A program made the position numbers and the translations under genes. A stretch of 64,000 nt of DNA from Rhodomicrobium lacus (lineage in GTDB: Bacteria > Pseudomonadota > Alphaproteobacteria > Rhizobiales > Rhodomicrobiaceae): NCBI RefSeq assembly GCF_003992725.1, contig NZ_RZNF01000012.1:248001-312000 (forward strand), written 5' to 3'. Every line of letters starts with the position of its first letter. The stretch's first letter is position 1. Shown piece after piece: positions 1-7,847 of this stretch. Under the pieces are notes generated by a model. It saw only the letters and a program-made list of their open reading frames with translations, ran no database searches and was not told the origin of the DNA.

Positions 1-543
1 ATCGAGCCCGCGCGAGGGCCGCGAACAGAAGACGGCCTTCGCGGCGCGCGGCGTCGCGTCCGGCTCCGGCGCGAAGAATATCTGCGCCACGCCGTGGGCG
101 ATCTCCACGCGGCGGCGGTACGGCACGCGCCGGTCGAGCGTCGATGCGTGGTAGCCACCGAGCAGCACCGCCATCGGCCGATGCCAGAGGAGGGCGAGCG
201 CATTACGCCGCTTGAGAAATTTGCGAAGCGTCGGCGGCGTATGCAGCCATGTCAGCTTGTGGCGCGCCTTGAAGCCCCAATAAAGCCGGTCCGAGTTGAG
301 CGCGATGGCGACATCGACAGGCGGCAGATCTGAGCGGCTGTCGAGCGGTAGCCACGTCACGCCGCTCTCCACAGACGACGTCTTGAGGCGGTTCAGCGCG
401 AAGACACGATGGCCGCGCCGCGCAAGCGCCTCCGCGAGATAAATCGCCGAGCTTTCGGTCCCGCCCAACGCGCCCGCGCGAAGCGAAGCGCCCGTATAGG
501 CGGGATGCTTGTGGTTCGCATGCAGAATCGCGATCGTCGCCAA
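1..543 (-). CDS. Glycosyltransferase, GT4-like N-terminal part (runs off the left edge)
   Basis: The open frame continues past base 1, so only about the first 181 residues are present. The N-terminus reads LATIAILHANHKHPAY, followed by GALGGTESSAIYLAEALARR. This glycine-rich GGTE segment and the following helix are typical of the acceptor-side Rossmann domain of family 4 (GT-B) glycosyltransferases, which transfer sugars from nucleotide-sugar donors to envelope glycans. No in-frame ATG exists between an upstream stop at 565-567 and the domain, so I place the start at the TTG at 541-543, with a weak GAG about 8 bases upstream. The donor-binding C-terminal domain is outside the window, so substrate and linkage cannot be judged. 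It lies 63 bases downstream of the GH3-like gene on the same strand and may be co-transcribed with it. Confidence 0.7.
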   Translation of the reverse strand, partial: MATIAILHANHKHPAYTGASLRAGALGGTESSAIYLAEALARRGHRVFALNRLKTSSVESGVTWLPLDSRSDLPPVDVAIALNSDRLYWGFKARHKLTWLHTPPTLRKFLKRRNALALLWHRPMAVLLGGYHASTLDRRVPYRRRVEIAHGVAQIFFAPEPDATPRAAKAVFCSRPSRGLD

Positions 544-606
544 GGGATTGCTCGCCGAACTGTATCAACCGGCTCATACCAACCTATGGTTGCACATTCA
601 AGCGTC

Positions 607-2013
607 TTACTGCGACGTCGTCGTAAATCCGTTGGATATCGCTGCCGCGGAGCCGCGAAGCGTGGACAGGCGCTGCGCCGACGCCTGAAGGTCCGCCAGC
701 GCAAGCGTGCCGTTTCTCACGGCGTCGGCAATCGCGGCCGCCAGAGCCGCGCGCGTCGCCGCCGGGCTTTCCTTGCCGCCATCCACCACCAGCACGTCGC
801 AGCCTTTGGCGAAGGAGGACACCGTTTCAGCGGCGCCCGCCGTCATCGTGAGAAGGCAGAAGCGAGGGCCCCGCACGAGGTTTTCATAGGCCGAAAGCGA
901 TGCCGTCTCATCGCCGATCGTCGCCGCGACCGGCGTGCCCGGATAGGCGACGAGGAGCGACTTCAGGGCGCGCACGGAAAGCTCGCTTTGATCCACCACC
1001 GGCACGGCAATAACGTTGGTGTCCTTGTGGCCCAGGATGAAAGTCTTGGCAAAAACGCCGGATTGCAACGGATTCGCGCCGAAGCTCGACGGGTCCGCCG
1101 CCGCCCCCGAAGGGCTGAGCGCCGGGCCGAAATTCAGGTTGAAGCCGAGATGCGCAAGGTTGAAACCGAGCGAGCGATAGGTGGAATAGGCGTACTCCGG
1201 ATCGCCCCTGCCCGCTATGTCGCCAGGGGCTGGCCACGCCTCGAACTCCTTCAGTTGCGGCAGCGCGTCTTCCTTGCCGCCGATCTCACGGATCGCGAAG
1301 AAGGGCCGTTGAGCCGCGTTTCCCTGCCAAAGAAACTTCACGAGGTCGCGCAGCTGAGCCTTGGAAGCGATATTCTGCCGCGAGAACATCGCGCCTGCAA
1401 TCTGGCCGGATTGCAGCATGGCGCGCATGGCTTTCGGACCGACATCGGCGGGAAGCGTGCCGGGAAAGCGAAGGAACAGCACCTTTCCCACCGCACGGTC
1501 GATCTCGGGGTCGATGGCGGGGCCAATCGGAAGCGGCGCTTCGATGGGCGCGGTCGCCGGAGCGACGGGCTTCGGCTTCTGCTGCGCCTCGGCGGTTCCG
1601 TTTGTGGCGGTGGGCCGCTTCGGTTTCGGCTGCGCTTCGCCGGCGTTGACAGGCGATGATTTCTGTTGCTGCTGCTGCGGTTTCTGCGGGGTGGTGGGCG
1701 TCGTCGTTGCCCAGCCCTCGCGGGGCTGACGCCGCAGGCGATCGAGTTCCTGCTTGAGCTTCCGCTGCGCTTCGGCGTCCGCATCGTCAGCGGATGCGCC
1801 ATTGTTTTGCGCGGTTTTTACCCATTGTCGGCTATTGTCGCCGATGGTGCGCGCTTCGAGCGGTGCTTCCTTGGCGGACGCCACACCGCTATACTCCACC
1901 GCGCCGCTCCCCGCACAAGGTTTGGCGGCGATAAGGGCTAGGCCGAGAGCGAGTCCGCGCAGGATGGGAATGTTTCGATGCGCCATTGGCTCAAACGTCG
2001 CAGTGGTTTTCAT
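607..2013 (-). CDS. Secreted GH3/NagZ-like protein lacking the catalytic motifs
   Basis: The 468-residue product begins with a hydrophobic signal-like stretch (residues about 15-35). A low-complexity linker rich in Gln, Pro and Lys (about 70-160, including QQQQQ) follows, then a domain resembling the TIM barrel of family 3 beta-N-acetylhexosaminidases. GQIAGAMFSRQNI matches the usual GxxLFxRN strand, and the region around FFAIREIGGKEDALPQL matches the VDQEGG strand. The family hallmark KHFPGHG is missing: the corresponding stretch reads FAKTFILGHKDT. The SDDLSM-type nucleophile segment is also absent. Enzyme activity is therefore doubtful, and a glycan-binding or structural role is possible. 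The in-frame ATG at 1986 (MAHRNIPIL) would start just before the signal peptide and is an equally good start. The gene is divergent from the TPR gene with almost no spacer. Confidence 0.6.
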   Translation of the reverse strand: MKTTATFEPMAHRNIPILRGLALGLALIAAKPCAGSGAVEYSGVASAKEAPLEARTIGDNSRQWVKTAQNNGASADDADAEAQRKLKQELDRLRRQPREGWATTTPTTPQKPQQQQQKSSPVNAGEAQPKPKRPTATNGTAEAQQKPKPVAPATAPIEAPLPIGPAIDPEIDRAVGKVLFLRFPGTLPADVGPKAMRAMLQSGQIAGAMFSRQNIASKAQLRDLVKFLWQGNAAQRPFFAIREIGGKEDALPQLKEFEAWPAPGDIAGRGDPEYAYSTYRSLGFNLAHLGFNLNFGPALSPSGAAADPSSFGANPLQSGVFAKTFILGHKDTNVIAVPVVDQSELSVRALKSLLVAYPGTPVAATIGDETASLSAYENLVRGPRFCLLTMTAGAAETVSSFAKGCDVLVVDGGKESPAATRAALAAAIADAVRNGTLALADLQASAQRLSTLRGSAAAISNGFTTTSQ

Positions 2014-2025
2014 TGTGTTAGCGGA

Positions 2026-3750
2026 ATGCGCGAACAGGGTAAAGCAGGCTCTGCCGCCGTCCGGCGCGCGGGCGCGACCGTGGCTTTCGCCTCGATCCTA
2101 ACCGCGGCAGTCTTGACTTTCGGTATCGCGGGGGTGGCAAGTGCCGCGCCCGACAAGACGGCGCTCAAGGCGCAGGAGGGAAGTTCGGCGCTCCTTCGCG
2201 GCCGCTACGACCTCGCCGTTACTGCCTATGACGAGGCGCTTCGCGAGGCGGGTCTACCGCCCGCTCGTCAGGCTACCATCCTTTCGGATCGCGGCGTCGC
2301 GAAATGGCGCCTGAAACAGCTTGAAGACGCCGCGGCCGACTTCACCAAGGCGGTTTCGCTCAACCCTGACTACGCGCTCGCCTGGAACAATCGCGGCAAC
2401 GTCTTTCTGGAAATGAACCGGCCGGAGGACGCCTTCCGGGACTTCGACCGCGCGGTGGCGCTTTCGCCCGATTTCGGCGCGGCCTATGCGAACCGCGCCA
2501 ATGCGAGCCAGAAGCTCAACCGCCAGGACGCCGCCGAAAAGGATTTCCGCAAGGCAATCGAACTGATGCCCGCAAGTTCCATTCCCCTGAACGGGTGCGG
2601 AAGGATCGCGGCTGGCTTCGGCCGCCTCTACACCGGGCTTCGCTATCTGAACCGCGCCATCGCGCTGAACGCGCAATTCGCCCCGGCCTACCAGAACCGG
2701 GCGGCGATCTACGCGGCGCTGAAGCGGAACGACGAGGCGGCGCAGGATCTCGACAAGGTGATCGCGCTCGCCCCGGACAACGCCGCGCTCTATGTGGCGC
2801 GGGGACAGGCCCACGCAAAGGAAAGGCGCTTCGCTCAGGCGTTTCGCGATTTCACCAAGGCCGTCGAAATCGCTCCGGACAACGTCCCGGCGCTGATCGG
2901 GCGTGCCTCGCAGAACCTCGAACGCAAGCGGGCCGACCTCGCGCTGGAAGACCTGAACCATGCGATCTCGCTGGACGCAAACGCCGCGGAAGCCTGGTTC
3001 TGGCGCGGTCAGGCGAAATATGGCACGGGCGACACGGACGGTGCGGACGCGGACTTGTCGAAGGCCATCGAACTTGCGCCCGCCCACGCCGACGCCTATC
3101 GCTTCCGGGGCAGCTACCGAGAGCGCGGCGGGCGCCGTGACGAAGCCATCGCCGATTACCGCAGGGCTCTCGAACTCGATCCGCTCAATCGCGACCTGCG
3201 CGACGGCTACAAGACGGCGAGCGGCGAGACGGCCGATGCCGTGGTGAAGCCTCTCGCGCCTGCCGTCGACGGCTGGGAGGTGTTCCGCTCTTCGGCCGGC
3301 CACTATACGGCGCTGAACGAACGCTATCCCAAATTGCCGGTGATCCTCGAAACGCAGGGCGACGCGCCGGCCGAGATCCTCGAATGGACGCCGCTGAAGG
3401 AAACGCTCGCGGGCATCGGCCTGTTGCGCTACCGGTCGGGCGAGAAAGGCGCACTCCCTCACGAATATGTCGCCATCATAGATCTTTCGCGCGCTCAGGT
3501 GGCGGGCATCGAGCCCTACATCACGGGTGAGGCAAAATCGAAATGGGCGTGGACGCAATATGGCGTCACGGTCACCGACACCGACGGACTTTCGAGCACC
3601 TACGACTTGAGGAAACCGAGGCAGGAGATGCCGCAGGCGGCCCGACGCGACGACAACCCGTGGACGACGGTCTTCGGTGGAGGAAGCGGCGGGGGCAACG
3701 GCGGGGCCCGGCGCGGCGGCTCCGGCATCTTCGGCTGGCTTTTCCGGTGA
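2026..3750 (+). CDS. Exported tetratricopeptide-repeat protein
   Basis: The start at 2026 gives 574 residues. An N-terminal signal-like segment (AFASILTAAVLTFGIAGVASA) is followed by about nine TPR units between residues roughly 45 and 390, recognisable by repeated motifs such as YALAWNNRGN, AAYANRAN and ALELDPLNRDL at about 34-residue spacing. TPR arrays are protein-interaction scaffolds. The C-terminal 170 residues form a non-repetitive domain without a motif I recognise, ending in a glycine-rich tail (GGGSGGGNGG, then GIFGWLFR). An upstream ATG at 1978 would overlap the divergent GH3-like gene and is less likely. The stop codon overlaps the ATG of the next gene (TGATG), so this protein and the PHB-depolymerase-like hydrolase are probably translated together. 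The partner and process are unknown. Confidence 0.8.
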   Translation: MREQGKAGSAAVRRAGATVAFASILTAAVLTFGIAGVASAAPDKTALKAQEGSSALLRGRYDLAVTAYDEALREAGLPPARQATILSDRGVAKWRLKQLEDAAADFTKAVSLNPDYALAWNNRGNVFLEMNRPEDAFRDFDRAVALSPDFGAAYANRANASQKLNRQDAAEKDFRKAIELMPASSIPLNGCGRIAAGFGRLYTGLRYLNRAIALNAQFAPAYQNRAAIYAALKRNDEAAQDLDKVIALAPDNAALYVARGQAHAKERRFAQAFRDFTKAVEIAPDNVPALIGRASQNLERKRADLALEDLNHAISLDANAAEAWFWRGQAKYGTGDTDGADADLSKAIELAPAHADAYRFRGSYRERGGRRDEAIADYRRALELDPLNRDLRDGYKTASGETADAVVKPLAPAVDGWEVFRSSAGHYTALNERYPKLPVILETQGDAPAEILEWTPLKETLAGIGLLRYRSGEKGALPHEYVAIIDLSRAQVAGIEPYITGEAKSKWAWTQYGVTVTDTDGLSSTYDLRKPRQEMPQAARRDDNPWTTVFGGGSGGGNGGARRGGSGIFGWLFR

Positions 3751-4796
3751 TGTCGCTCGGGCCGGTAAAAATGGCAGCGGTGGCGTCAGCATTGGCGGCG
3801 GCAGGCTGCGCGGCCACCACCGCCGACAGTCTGCCTTCGCTCAAGGCCGATACATCGAGGCTCACCGTATCGGGGCTCTCGTCCGGCGGCTACATGGCCG
3901 GGCAGTTTCAGGTTGCTTTTTCTGAGCGCGTCAAAGGCGCCGGCATCGTGGCGGCCGGGCCGTTCGGATGCGCCATGAGCGCGGGCGCGAAGGCGATCCC
4001 CGTCTTCCCGGCGGCGCTCGCGCTGAACACGGCGCAGGCGCAGAACGGCTGCATGGCCGACTACCTTTCGTCGCTCGGCGTGCTCGACGCGAGCCGGCTG
4101 CTGGCGCAGGCGAAGAAGCTTGCGGACGCGGGCTCAATCGATCCGCTGTCGAATCTCAAGACGTCGAAGATCTACCTTTATTCGAGCGCGAACGACCGCA
4201 CGGTTGCGCTCTCCGTGGTGAAGGCCGCGCGCGACTTTTATCTCGCGGCGGGGGTGCCCGAAGCGAACATCGATTTCGTCTCGGGCGGGGCTGGCGGCCA
4301 TGCGTTTTCCACGGCAGGCGAGGGAAATGCGTGCGAGCTGTCCGAGCCGCCTTTCGTCAACAACTGCAACTACGATCAGGCCGGGGCGATCCTGCGTTTC
4401 CTCTATGGCGCCCTCGAACCGAAGGGCACGGCGGCGGAAGCGGATTTCGCGCTTTTCGACCAGCGCCGCTACGCTTCATCCGACGCAACGCTGGCGGATG
4501 AAGGCGTGGTCTATGTGCCGCCCGCCTGTCGCGGCGGTGGCTGCCGCGTGCATGTGCTGTTCCACGGCTGCAAGCAGACCCGCGCGCTCGTCGGCGACGC
4601 GGTGACGAAGAAGTCGGGCTTCACCGATTGGGCCGCGACGAACCGGCTGATCGTGCTTTTCCCGCAGGTCGAGGCGTCGGCCGCAAATCCCAACGCCTGC
4701 TGGGACTGGTGGGGCTACACCGGCCTCGATTTTCTCACGAAGAACGCCCCGCAGATGAAAGCCGTCGCAGCGATGGTGGAGGCGCTCGGCAAGTAG
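3750..4796 (+). CDS. Extracytoplasmic poly(3-hydroxybutyrate) depolymerase-like esterase
   Basis: This 348-residue alpha/beta-hydrolase carries a lipase box GLSSG near residues 42-46, with Ser44 as presumed nucleophile, in the context VSGLSSGGYMAGQFQVAFS. That context is characteristic of the periplasmic PhaZ1-type depolymerases described in Rhodospirillum rubrum. FHGCKQ provides the probable oxyanion-hole segment, GGAGGHAFST carries a candidate His, and CWDWWGY is an aromatic patch typical of the family. These enzymes hydrolyse amorphous polyhydroxybutyrate or related esters outside the cytoplasm. The N-terminus is hydrophobic and ends AAAGC, so it may be a lipoprotein anchored at Cys20, although the lipobox lacks the usual Leu at -3. 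The gene is translationally coupled to the upstream TPR gene. Substrate specificity (PHB versus a short ester) cannot be read from sequence. Confidence 0.75.
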   Translation: MSLGPVKMAAVASALAAAGCAATTADSLPSLKADTSRLTVSGLSSGGYMAGQFQVAFSERVKGAGIVAAGPFGCAMSAGAKAIPVFPAALALNTAQAQNGCMADYLSSLGVLDASRLLAQAKKLADAGSIDPLSNLKTSKIYLYSSANDRTVALSVVKAARDFYLAAGVPEANIDFVSGGAGGHAFSTAGEGNACELSEPPFVNNCNYDQAGAILRFLYGALEPKGTAAEADFALFDQRRYASSDATLADEGVVYVPPACRGGGCRVHVLFHGCKQTRALVGDAVTKKSGFTDWAATNRLIVLFPQVEASAANPNACWDWWGYTGLDFLTKNAPQMKAVAAMVEALGK

Positions 4797-4820
4797 GCAC
4801 CGGCGCGGCAGGCTGGCAGG

Positions 4821-5369
4821 CTAATCAGCTTGGCCCAGAAACGCGGCGATGGCTGGATTCTTCTTCAACTCCGCCAGTTCTTCCGGTGTCGGAAGCTGCG
4901 GCTTGTCGCGCTCGGCGTTCACCATGCACAGGAAGCCGAAAGGCTCGCCCGCGCTCGCGCGAAACTGGTGCCACGTCATCGGCGGGATGAAAACGAGATC
5001 CGGCGCGGCCACCTCGCGCACCTCCTCGCCGACGAGGCAAAGCCCGCGCCCGCGAAAGATCATCACGCCGTGCACATGGTCGTGCCGTTCGAAGGTGGAA
5101 TGGCCGCCCGGCGCCATCTCAAAATAGCGAAGCTCGCAGGAAAGCTCGGGCCGCTGGAAAAGCACCTGCCGCGTGATCGCCCTGAACGGCGCGCTGCCTT
5201 CGTCCTTGTAGGCGAGAACGTCCACGCCATCCCAGCGGAAGGCGTCGTCGCCGAGGCGGGAGGGCGCCCCGGCCTCCTGTTTTGACGCGTTTTCTTCAAG
5301 CGAACCGGCGTCCGCCGCGCTTGAATATATCCTGGCGCTGCGAATGTTGGAGCGTTCGCGATCCGTCAT
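4821..5369 (-). CDS. Cupin-fold protein, probable MTXu-5P methylsulfurylase of the MTA-isoprenoid shunt
   Basis: The 182-residue product has a single cupin domain. Motif 1 reads ERHDHVHGVMIFRGRG, giving metal ligands at about His96, His98 and His100, and motif 2 includes PPMTWHQF with His134. The ATG overlaps the stop of the RuBisCO-like gene (ATGA at 5366-5369), so the two are translationally coupled. In Rhodospirillum rubrum the cupin encoded beside the RuBisCO-like protein releases methanethiol from 1-methylthioxylulose 5-phosphate and yields 1-deoxyxylulose 5-phosphate, the isoprenoid precursor. I infer the same function from the pairing and the intact metal-binding histidines. The N-terminal 40 residues are poorly ordered in composition. 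A generic cupin role is the alternative. Confidence 0.75.
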   Translation of the reverse strand: MTDRERSNIRSARIYSSAADAGSLEENASKQEAGAPSRLGDDAFRWDGVDVLAYKDEGSAPFRAITRQVLFQRPELSCELRYFEMAPGGHSTFERHDHVHGVMIFRGRGLCLVGEEVREVAAPDLVFIPPMTWHQFRASAGEPFGFLCMVNAERDKPQLPTPEELAELKKNPAIAAFLGQAD

Positions 5370-6475
5370 GCCAGCGATCCCTCGAAATGGCGGACCACGC
5401 GCGCCTGAAACGCGGCGACCTCTTCCGTGATCCGCTCGCGTGCCGCGAGCAGGCTGCCGCCGATGAGGAACATCGTGTCCGCACCGTAGAAATCCAGAAG
5501 TTCGTCCACGCGCTGAAGCGTCATGCCGCCCGCCGGGCAGGGAAAACAGGGCTTGATATCCCCCCAAGGCCGGCGCGCGGCTTCCGCGATGGCGCGGCAG
5601 GTTTCGGGCGAATAGCTGAAGCGGCCGCCATAATTCGGGTAGATGGTGACATCTGCGCCGAATAGACGGAACAGCGTGCCGAGGAGGAAGGGCGGCGCGA
5701 TGCGGGCCGCGCCCGCCATGGCAGGGTGCGCGATGAACGCGACATTCGGAAACAGGCGCGTCAGGCGATGGAAGTTCGACACGCCGATCAGCATCGGCTC
5801 GACGAGCACCGCCTCGCCCCCCTCCGCCTCGACCTGCGCGATCTGGTCCGCCGCCTGATCGAAGCTGCCCGAAACATTCGGCGCATAGAGCGTGCGGTGG
5901 CCCGTCTTCGCATTCGTCTCGCGCACGGCGCTGGCGACCGCGCGCACACGGTCGGCGAAGGGACTGTAGATCTGATCGGCAAGGCCGTGATCGTCCTTGA
6001 TGAAGTCGATGCCGCCCGCCGCGAGCCGCGCGGCAAGCGCACCGAGTTCGTCCGGCGCCAAGCCCTGCGGCTTCAACGCGGTACAGGTGAGCGCGCGGAC
6101 GCCTGCGCCAGCCTTCTCGCGAAGCCCGCCGATGCCGACATTCGGCCCGCCGAACGCCCGCGCCATGGCTTCCGGGATCTCCGCGTCGACGAGCGTCACA
6201 TCCGGCATGATCGAGCTGTTGCCGAACAGCATGTTGAGAAGCTGACCCGCCTCGTAACCCGTCGTGTCGACCGCGAGGCCGATCCGAACCTCGAACAGAC
6301 CGGGCGCCGCCTCGCTTATGCCCTGCACCTCGCCGACGATGTCGCGGAGAACGCCCGCGTCGGCGATGGCGTCGAGCGGCATCTCCACGCTCTGCTCGAC
6401 CGCGATCGCCGCCGCTCTCGCCTCGATCGACGCCGCTTCGCTACGGACCTGATAAGTAACGCTCAGTCGGGACAT
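5366..6475 (-). CDS. RuBisCO-like protein (form IV), MTRu-1P isomerase type
   Basis: This 369-residue protein has the RuBisCO large-subunit layout but is shorter than true RuBisCO (about 460-480). TALKPQG (Lys135) replaces the catalytic TxxKPK loop. FIKDDHG (Lys160, Asp161, Asp162, His163) keeps the carbamylated Lys and one Asp ligand but has His where RuBisCO has Glu204. AHPAMAG (His250) corresponds to the HRAMH segment, and FPCPAGGM replaces the phosphate-binding GSGG loop. These changes exclude CO2 fixation. In Rhodospirillum rubrum the equivalent enzyme isomerises 5-methylthioribulose 1-phosphate to 1-methylthioxylulose 5-phosphate, salvaging the methylthioadenosine skeleton into isoprenoid synthesis. 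The coupled downstream cupin supports this role. MtnP and MtnA, which would feed the pathway, are not in the window. The leader contains a perfect hairpin. Confidence 0.88.
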   Translation of the reverse strand: MSRLSVTYQVRSEAASIEARAAAIAVEQSVEMPLDAIADAGVLRDIVGEVQGISEAAPGLFEVRIGLAVDTTGYEAGQLLNMLFGNSSIMPDVTLVDAEIPEAMARAFGGPNVGIGGLREKAGAGVRALTCTALKPQGLAPDELGALAARLAAGGIDFIKDDHGLADQIYSPFADRVRAVASAVRETNAKTGHRTLYAPNVSGSFDQAADQIAQVEAEGGEAVLVEPMLIGVSNFHRLTRLFPNVAFIAHPAMAGAARIAPPFLLGTLFRLFGADVTIYPNYGGRFSYSPETCRAIAEAARRPWGDIKPCFPCPAGGMTLQRVDELLDFYGADTMFLIGGSLLAARERITEEVAAFQARVVRHFEGSLA

Positions 6476-6484
6476 TCGCCTGGT

Positions 6485-6548
6485 GGTCCGCTTCCCACTT
6501 TCAACCGGTTACGGCCCCTTGCGAGCAAATGCAAAAATCGCAAGGACC
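6485..6548 (-). promoter_or_regulatory. Structured leader upstream of the RuBisCO-like gene
   Basis: On the minus strand, beginning about 10 bases before the ATG at 6475, CCTTGCGA (6538-6545) pairs perfectly with TCGCAAGG (6517-6524) across a 13-base loop. An outer pairing of GGTCC (6544-6548) with GGACC (6485-6489) could close a larger domain just before the start codon. The hairpin is in transcribed-leader position and is not followed by a T run, so it is not an ordinary terminator. It could be a ligand-sensing or translation-control element; I cannot match it to a known riboswitch class. Confidence 0.4.
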
Positions 6549-6763
6549 GCTGATACGATCCCGATGGAGCCTCTGAATTTGACAGTCGAGCCAAAGTTCG
6601 CAGGAACAGGGGATCTAATGTCAAAAATCGCTCCACCGGCCTCAGCCTTATTGTTGCACGTTTCCTGACGCAAGCGCATGCAAAGACGATTGCTCTGACG
6701 ACCTTATGGACAAGCAGAGCGGGCCGGGCTATCCGGCATCAGCCTTTTTCGAAAGCTCCGCTC

Positions 6764-7345
6764 ATGCTTCGACGCCTCTACGAAAAGACAATGCGTCTCG
6801 CCGAAGGCCCGCGTGCGCTGCTCGCGCTCGTGCTGGTGTCCTTTGCCGAAAGCTCTTTCTTTCCGATTCCCCCCGATGCACTCCTCATCCCGATGGTGCT
6901 GGCGCAGCGCGAACGCGCGTTCAAGCTCGCGGCATGGTGCACGGTGGCATCGGTGATAGGCGGGATCGTCGGCTATGCCATCGGCGCGCTGCTGTATGAC
7001 ACGCTCGGCAAGTGGATCATCGACTTCTACGGCTACGGCCAGAACATGGATGCGTTCCGGGCCACCTATGCCGAGTGGGGTGCATGGATCATCCTTATCA
7101 AGGGGTTGACGCCGATCCCTTTCAAGCTCGTGACCATCGCGAGCGGCTTCGCAGGTTACGATTTCTGGCTGTTTGTCCTGCTTTCCTTCATCACCCGGGG
7201 CGTTCGCTTCTTCCTTGAAGCCACGTTGCTGCATATCTATGGCGAACCGATCCGCGATTTCCTCGAACGCCGCCTCGAAATGGTGACGGCAGGGTTCGCG
7301 GCGGTGATCGTCTCGGGGTTTCTCATTGTTCGATATGTCATATAA
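6764..7345 (+). CDS. YqaA/DedA-family inner-membrane protein
   Basis: The 193-residue membrane protein has about five hydrophobic segments. The N-terminal ESSFFPIPPDALLIPMVL motif and the central ILIKGLTPIPFKLVTIASG motif are the signature of the YqaA branch of the DedA/VTT superfamily. Related DedA proteins transport lipid carriers such as undecaprenyl phosphate or phosphatidylethanolamine, and the YqaA branch is uncharacterised. The re-entrant P-x-P loops seen in both motifs are conserved here. The gene overlaps the start of dsbB by 11 bases, an arrangement I associate with other alphaproteobacteria, so the two are likely co-transcribed. It is divergent from the RuBisCO-like gene, with a 288-base intergenic region that must hold both promoters. 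Confidence 0.85.
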   Translation: MLRRLYEKTMRLAEGPRALLALVLVSFAESSFFPIPPDALLIPMVLAQRERAFKLAAWCTVASVIGGIVGYAIGALLYDTLGKWIIDFYGYGQNMDAFRATYAEWGAWIILIKGLTPIPFKLVTIASGFAGYDFWLFVLLSFITRGVRFFLEATLLHIYGEPIRDFLERRLEMVTAGFAAVIVSGFLIVRYVI

Positions 7346-7847
7346 CTCCGCAACAACTCCCGGCGAACGGGCATCCCTCGACGCACGGACCGCCGCTCTC
7401 GTGATCGCGGCCGTGAGCGTCATCTCGTTGACCGCCGCATGGTCCTTCGAACTCGCCGGCTACGCGCCCTGCCCGCTCTGTCTTGAAGAGCGCATCCCCT
7501 ATTATGCCGGCATCCCCGGCGGCATCCTCGCCGCATGGTTCGCCACGCGCGCGCCCAGAGTTGCCGCGCTGATCCTTGCCGCGCTGATGATCGGCTTTCT
7601 CTATAACGCGGGGCTCAGCGTCTATCACGCGGGCGCAGAGTGGAAGCTCTGGCCGGGCCCCGACACCTGCGCGAGCGACGGCACGCTTAAGCCGGGAGCG
7701 CTGCTCCAAAGCCTGAGGAACAACGCCGTCGTGCGGTGCGACGAGGCGGCGCTCCGCATCTGGGGCGTGTCGCTGGCGGGCTACAACGTGCTGGTTTCAG
7801 GCGCGCTCGCGATCGTGGCGGCCTTCGGCATCTGGCGCAGCCGCTGA
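7335..7847 (+). CDS. dsbB: Disulfide bond formation protein B
   Basis: The 170-residue product has four predicted transmembrane helices and the DsbB redox pairs: CPLC at Cys46 and Cys49 in the first periplasmic loop and Cys112/Cys135 in the second. DsbB re-oxidises periplasmic DsbA and passes the electrons to quinone. The ATG at 7335 lies inside the end of the upstream YqaA-family gene; a TTG at 7326 is an alternative start. The short loop between helices 1 and 2 and the downstream LPG-like stretch (ELAGYAPCPLCLEER) match the small alphaproteobacterial DsbB form. No dsbA is visible in the window. Confidence 0.88.
   Translation: MSYNSATTPGERASLDARTAALVIAAVSVISLTAAWSFELAGYAPCPLCLEERIPYYAGIPGGILAAWFATRAPRVAALILAALMIGFLYNAGLSVYHAGAEWKLWPGPDTCASDGTLKPGALLQSLRNNAVVRCDEAALRIWGVSLAGYNVLVSGALAIVAAFGIWRSR

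Noticed and set aside
409-1659. 416-residue open frame on the plus strand over the GH3-like gene
   Set aside because: It is arginine-rich, has no family features and is the complement of a gene with a signal peptide and GH3-like strands.
6476-6763. Possible SAM-II riboswitch before the RuBisCO-like gene
   Set aside because: The hairpin is clear, but I could not find the class-specific conserved bases, so only an unassigned leader is reported.
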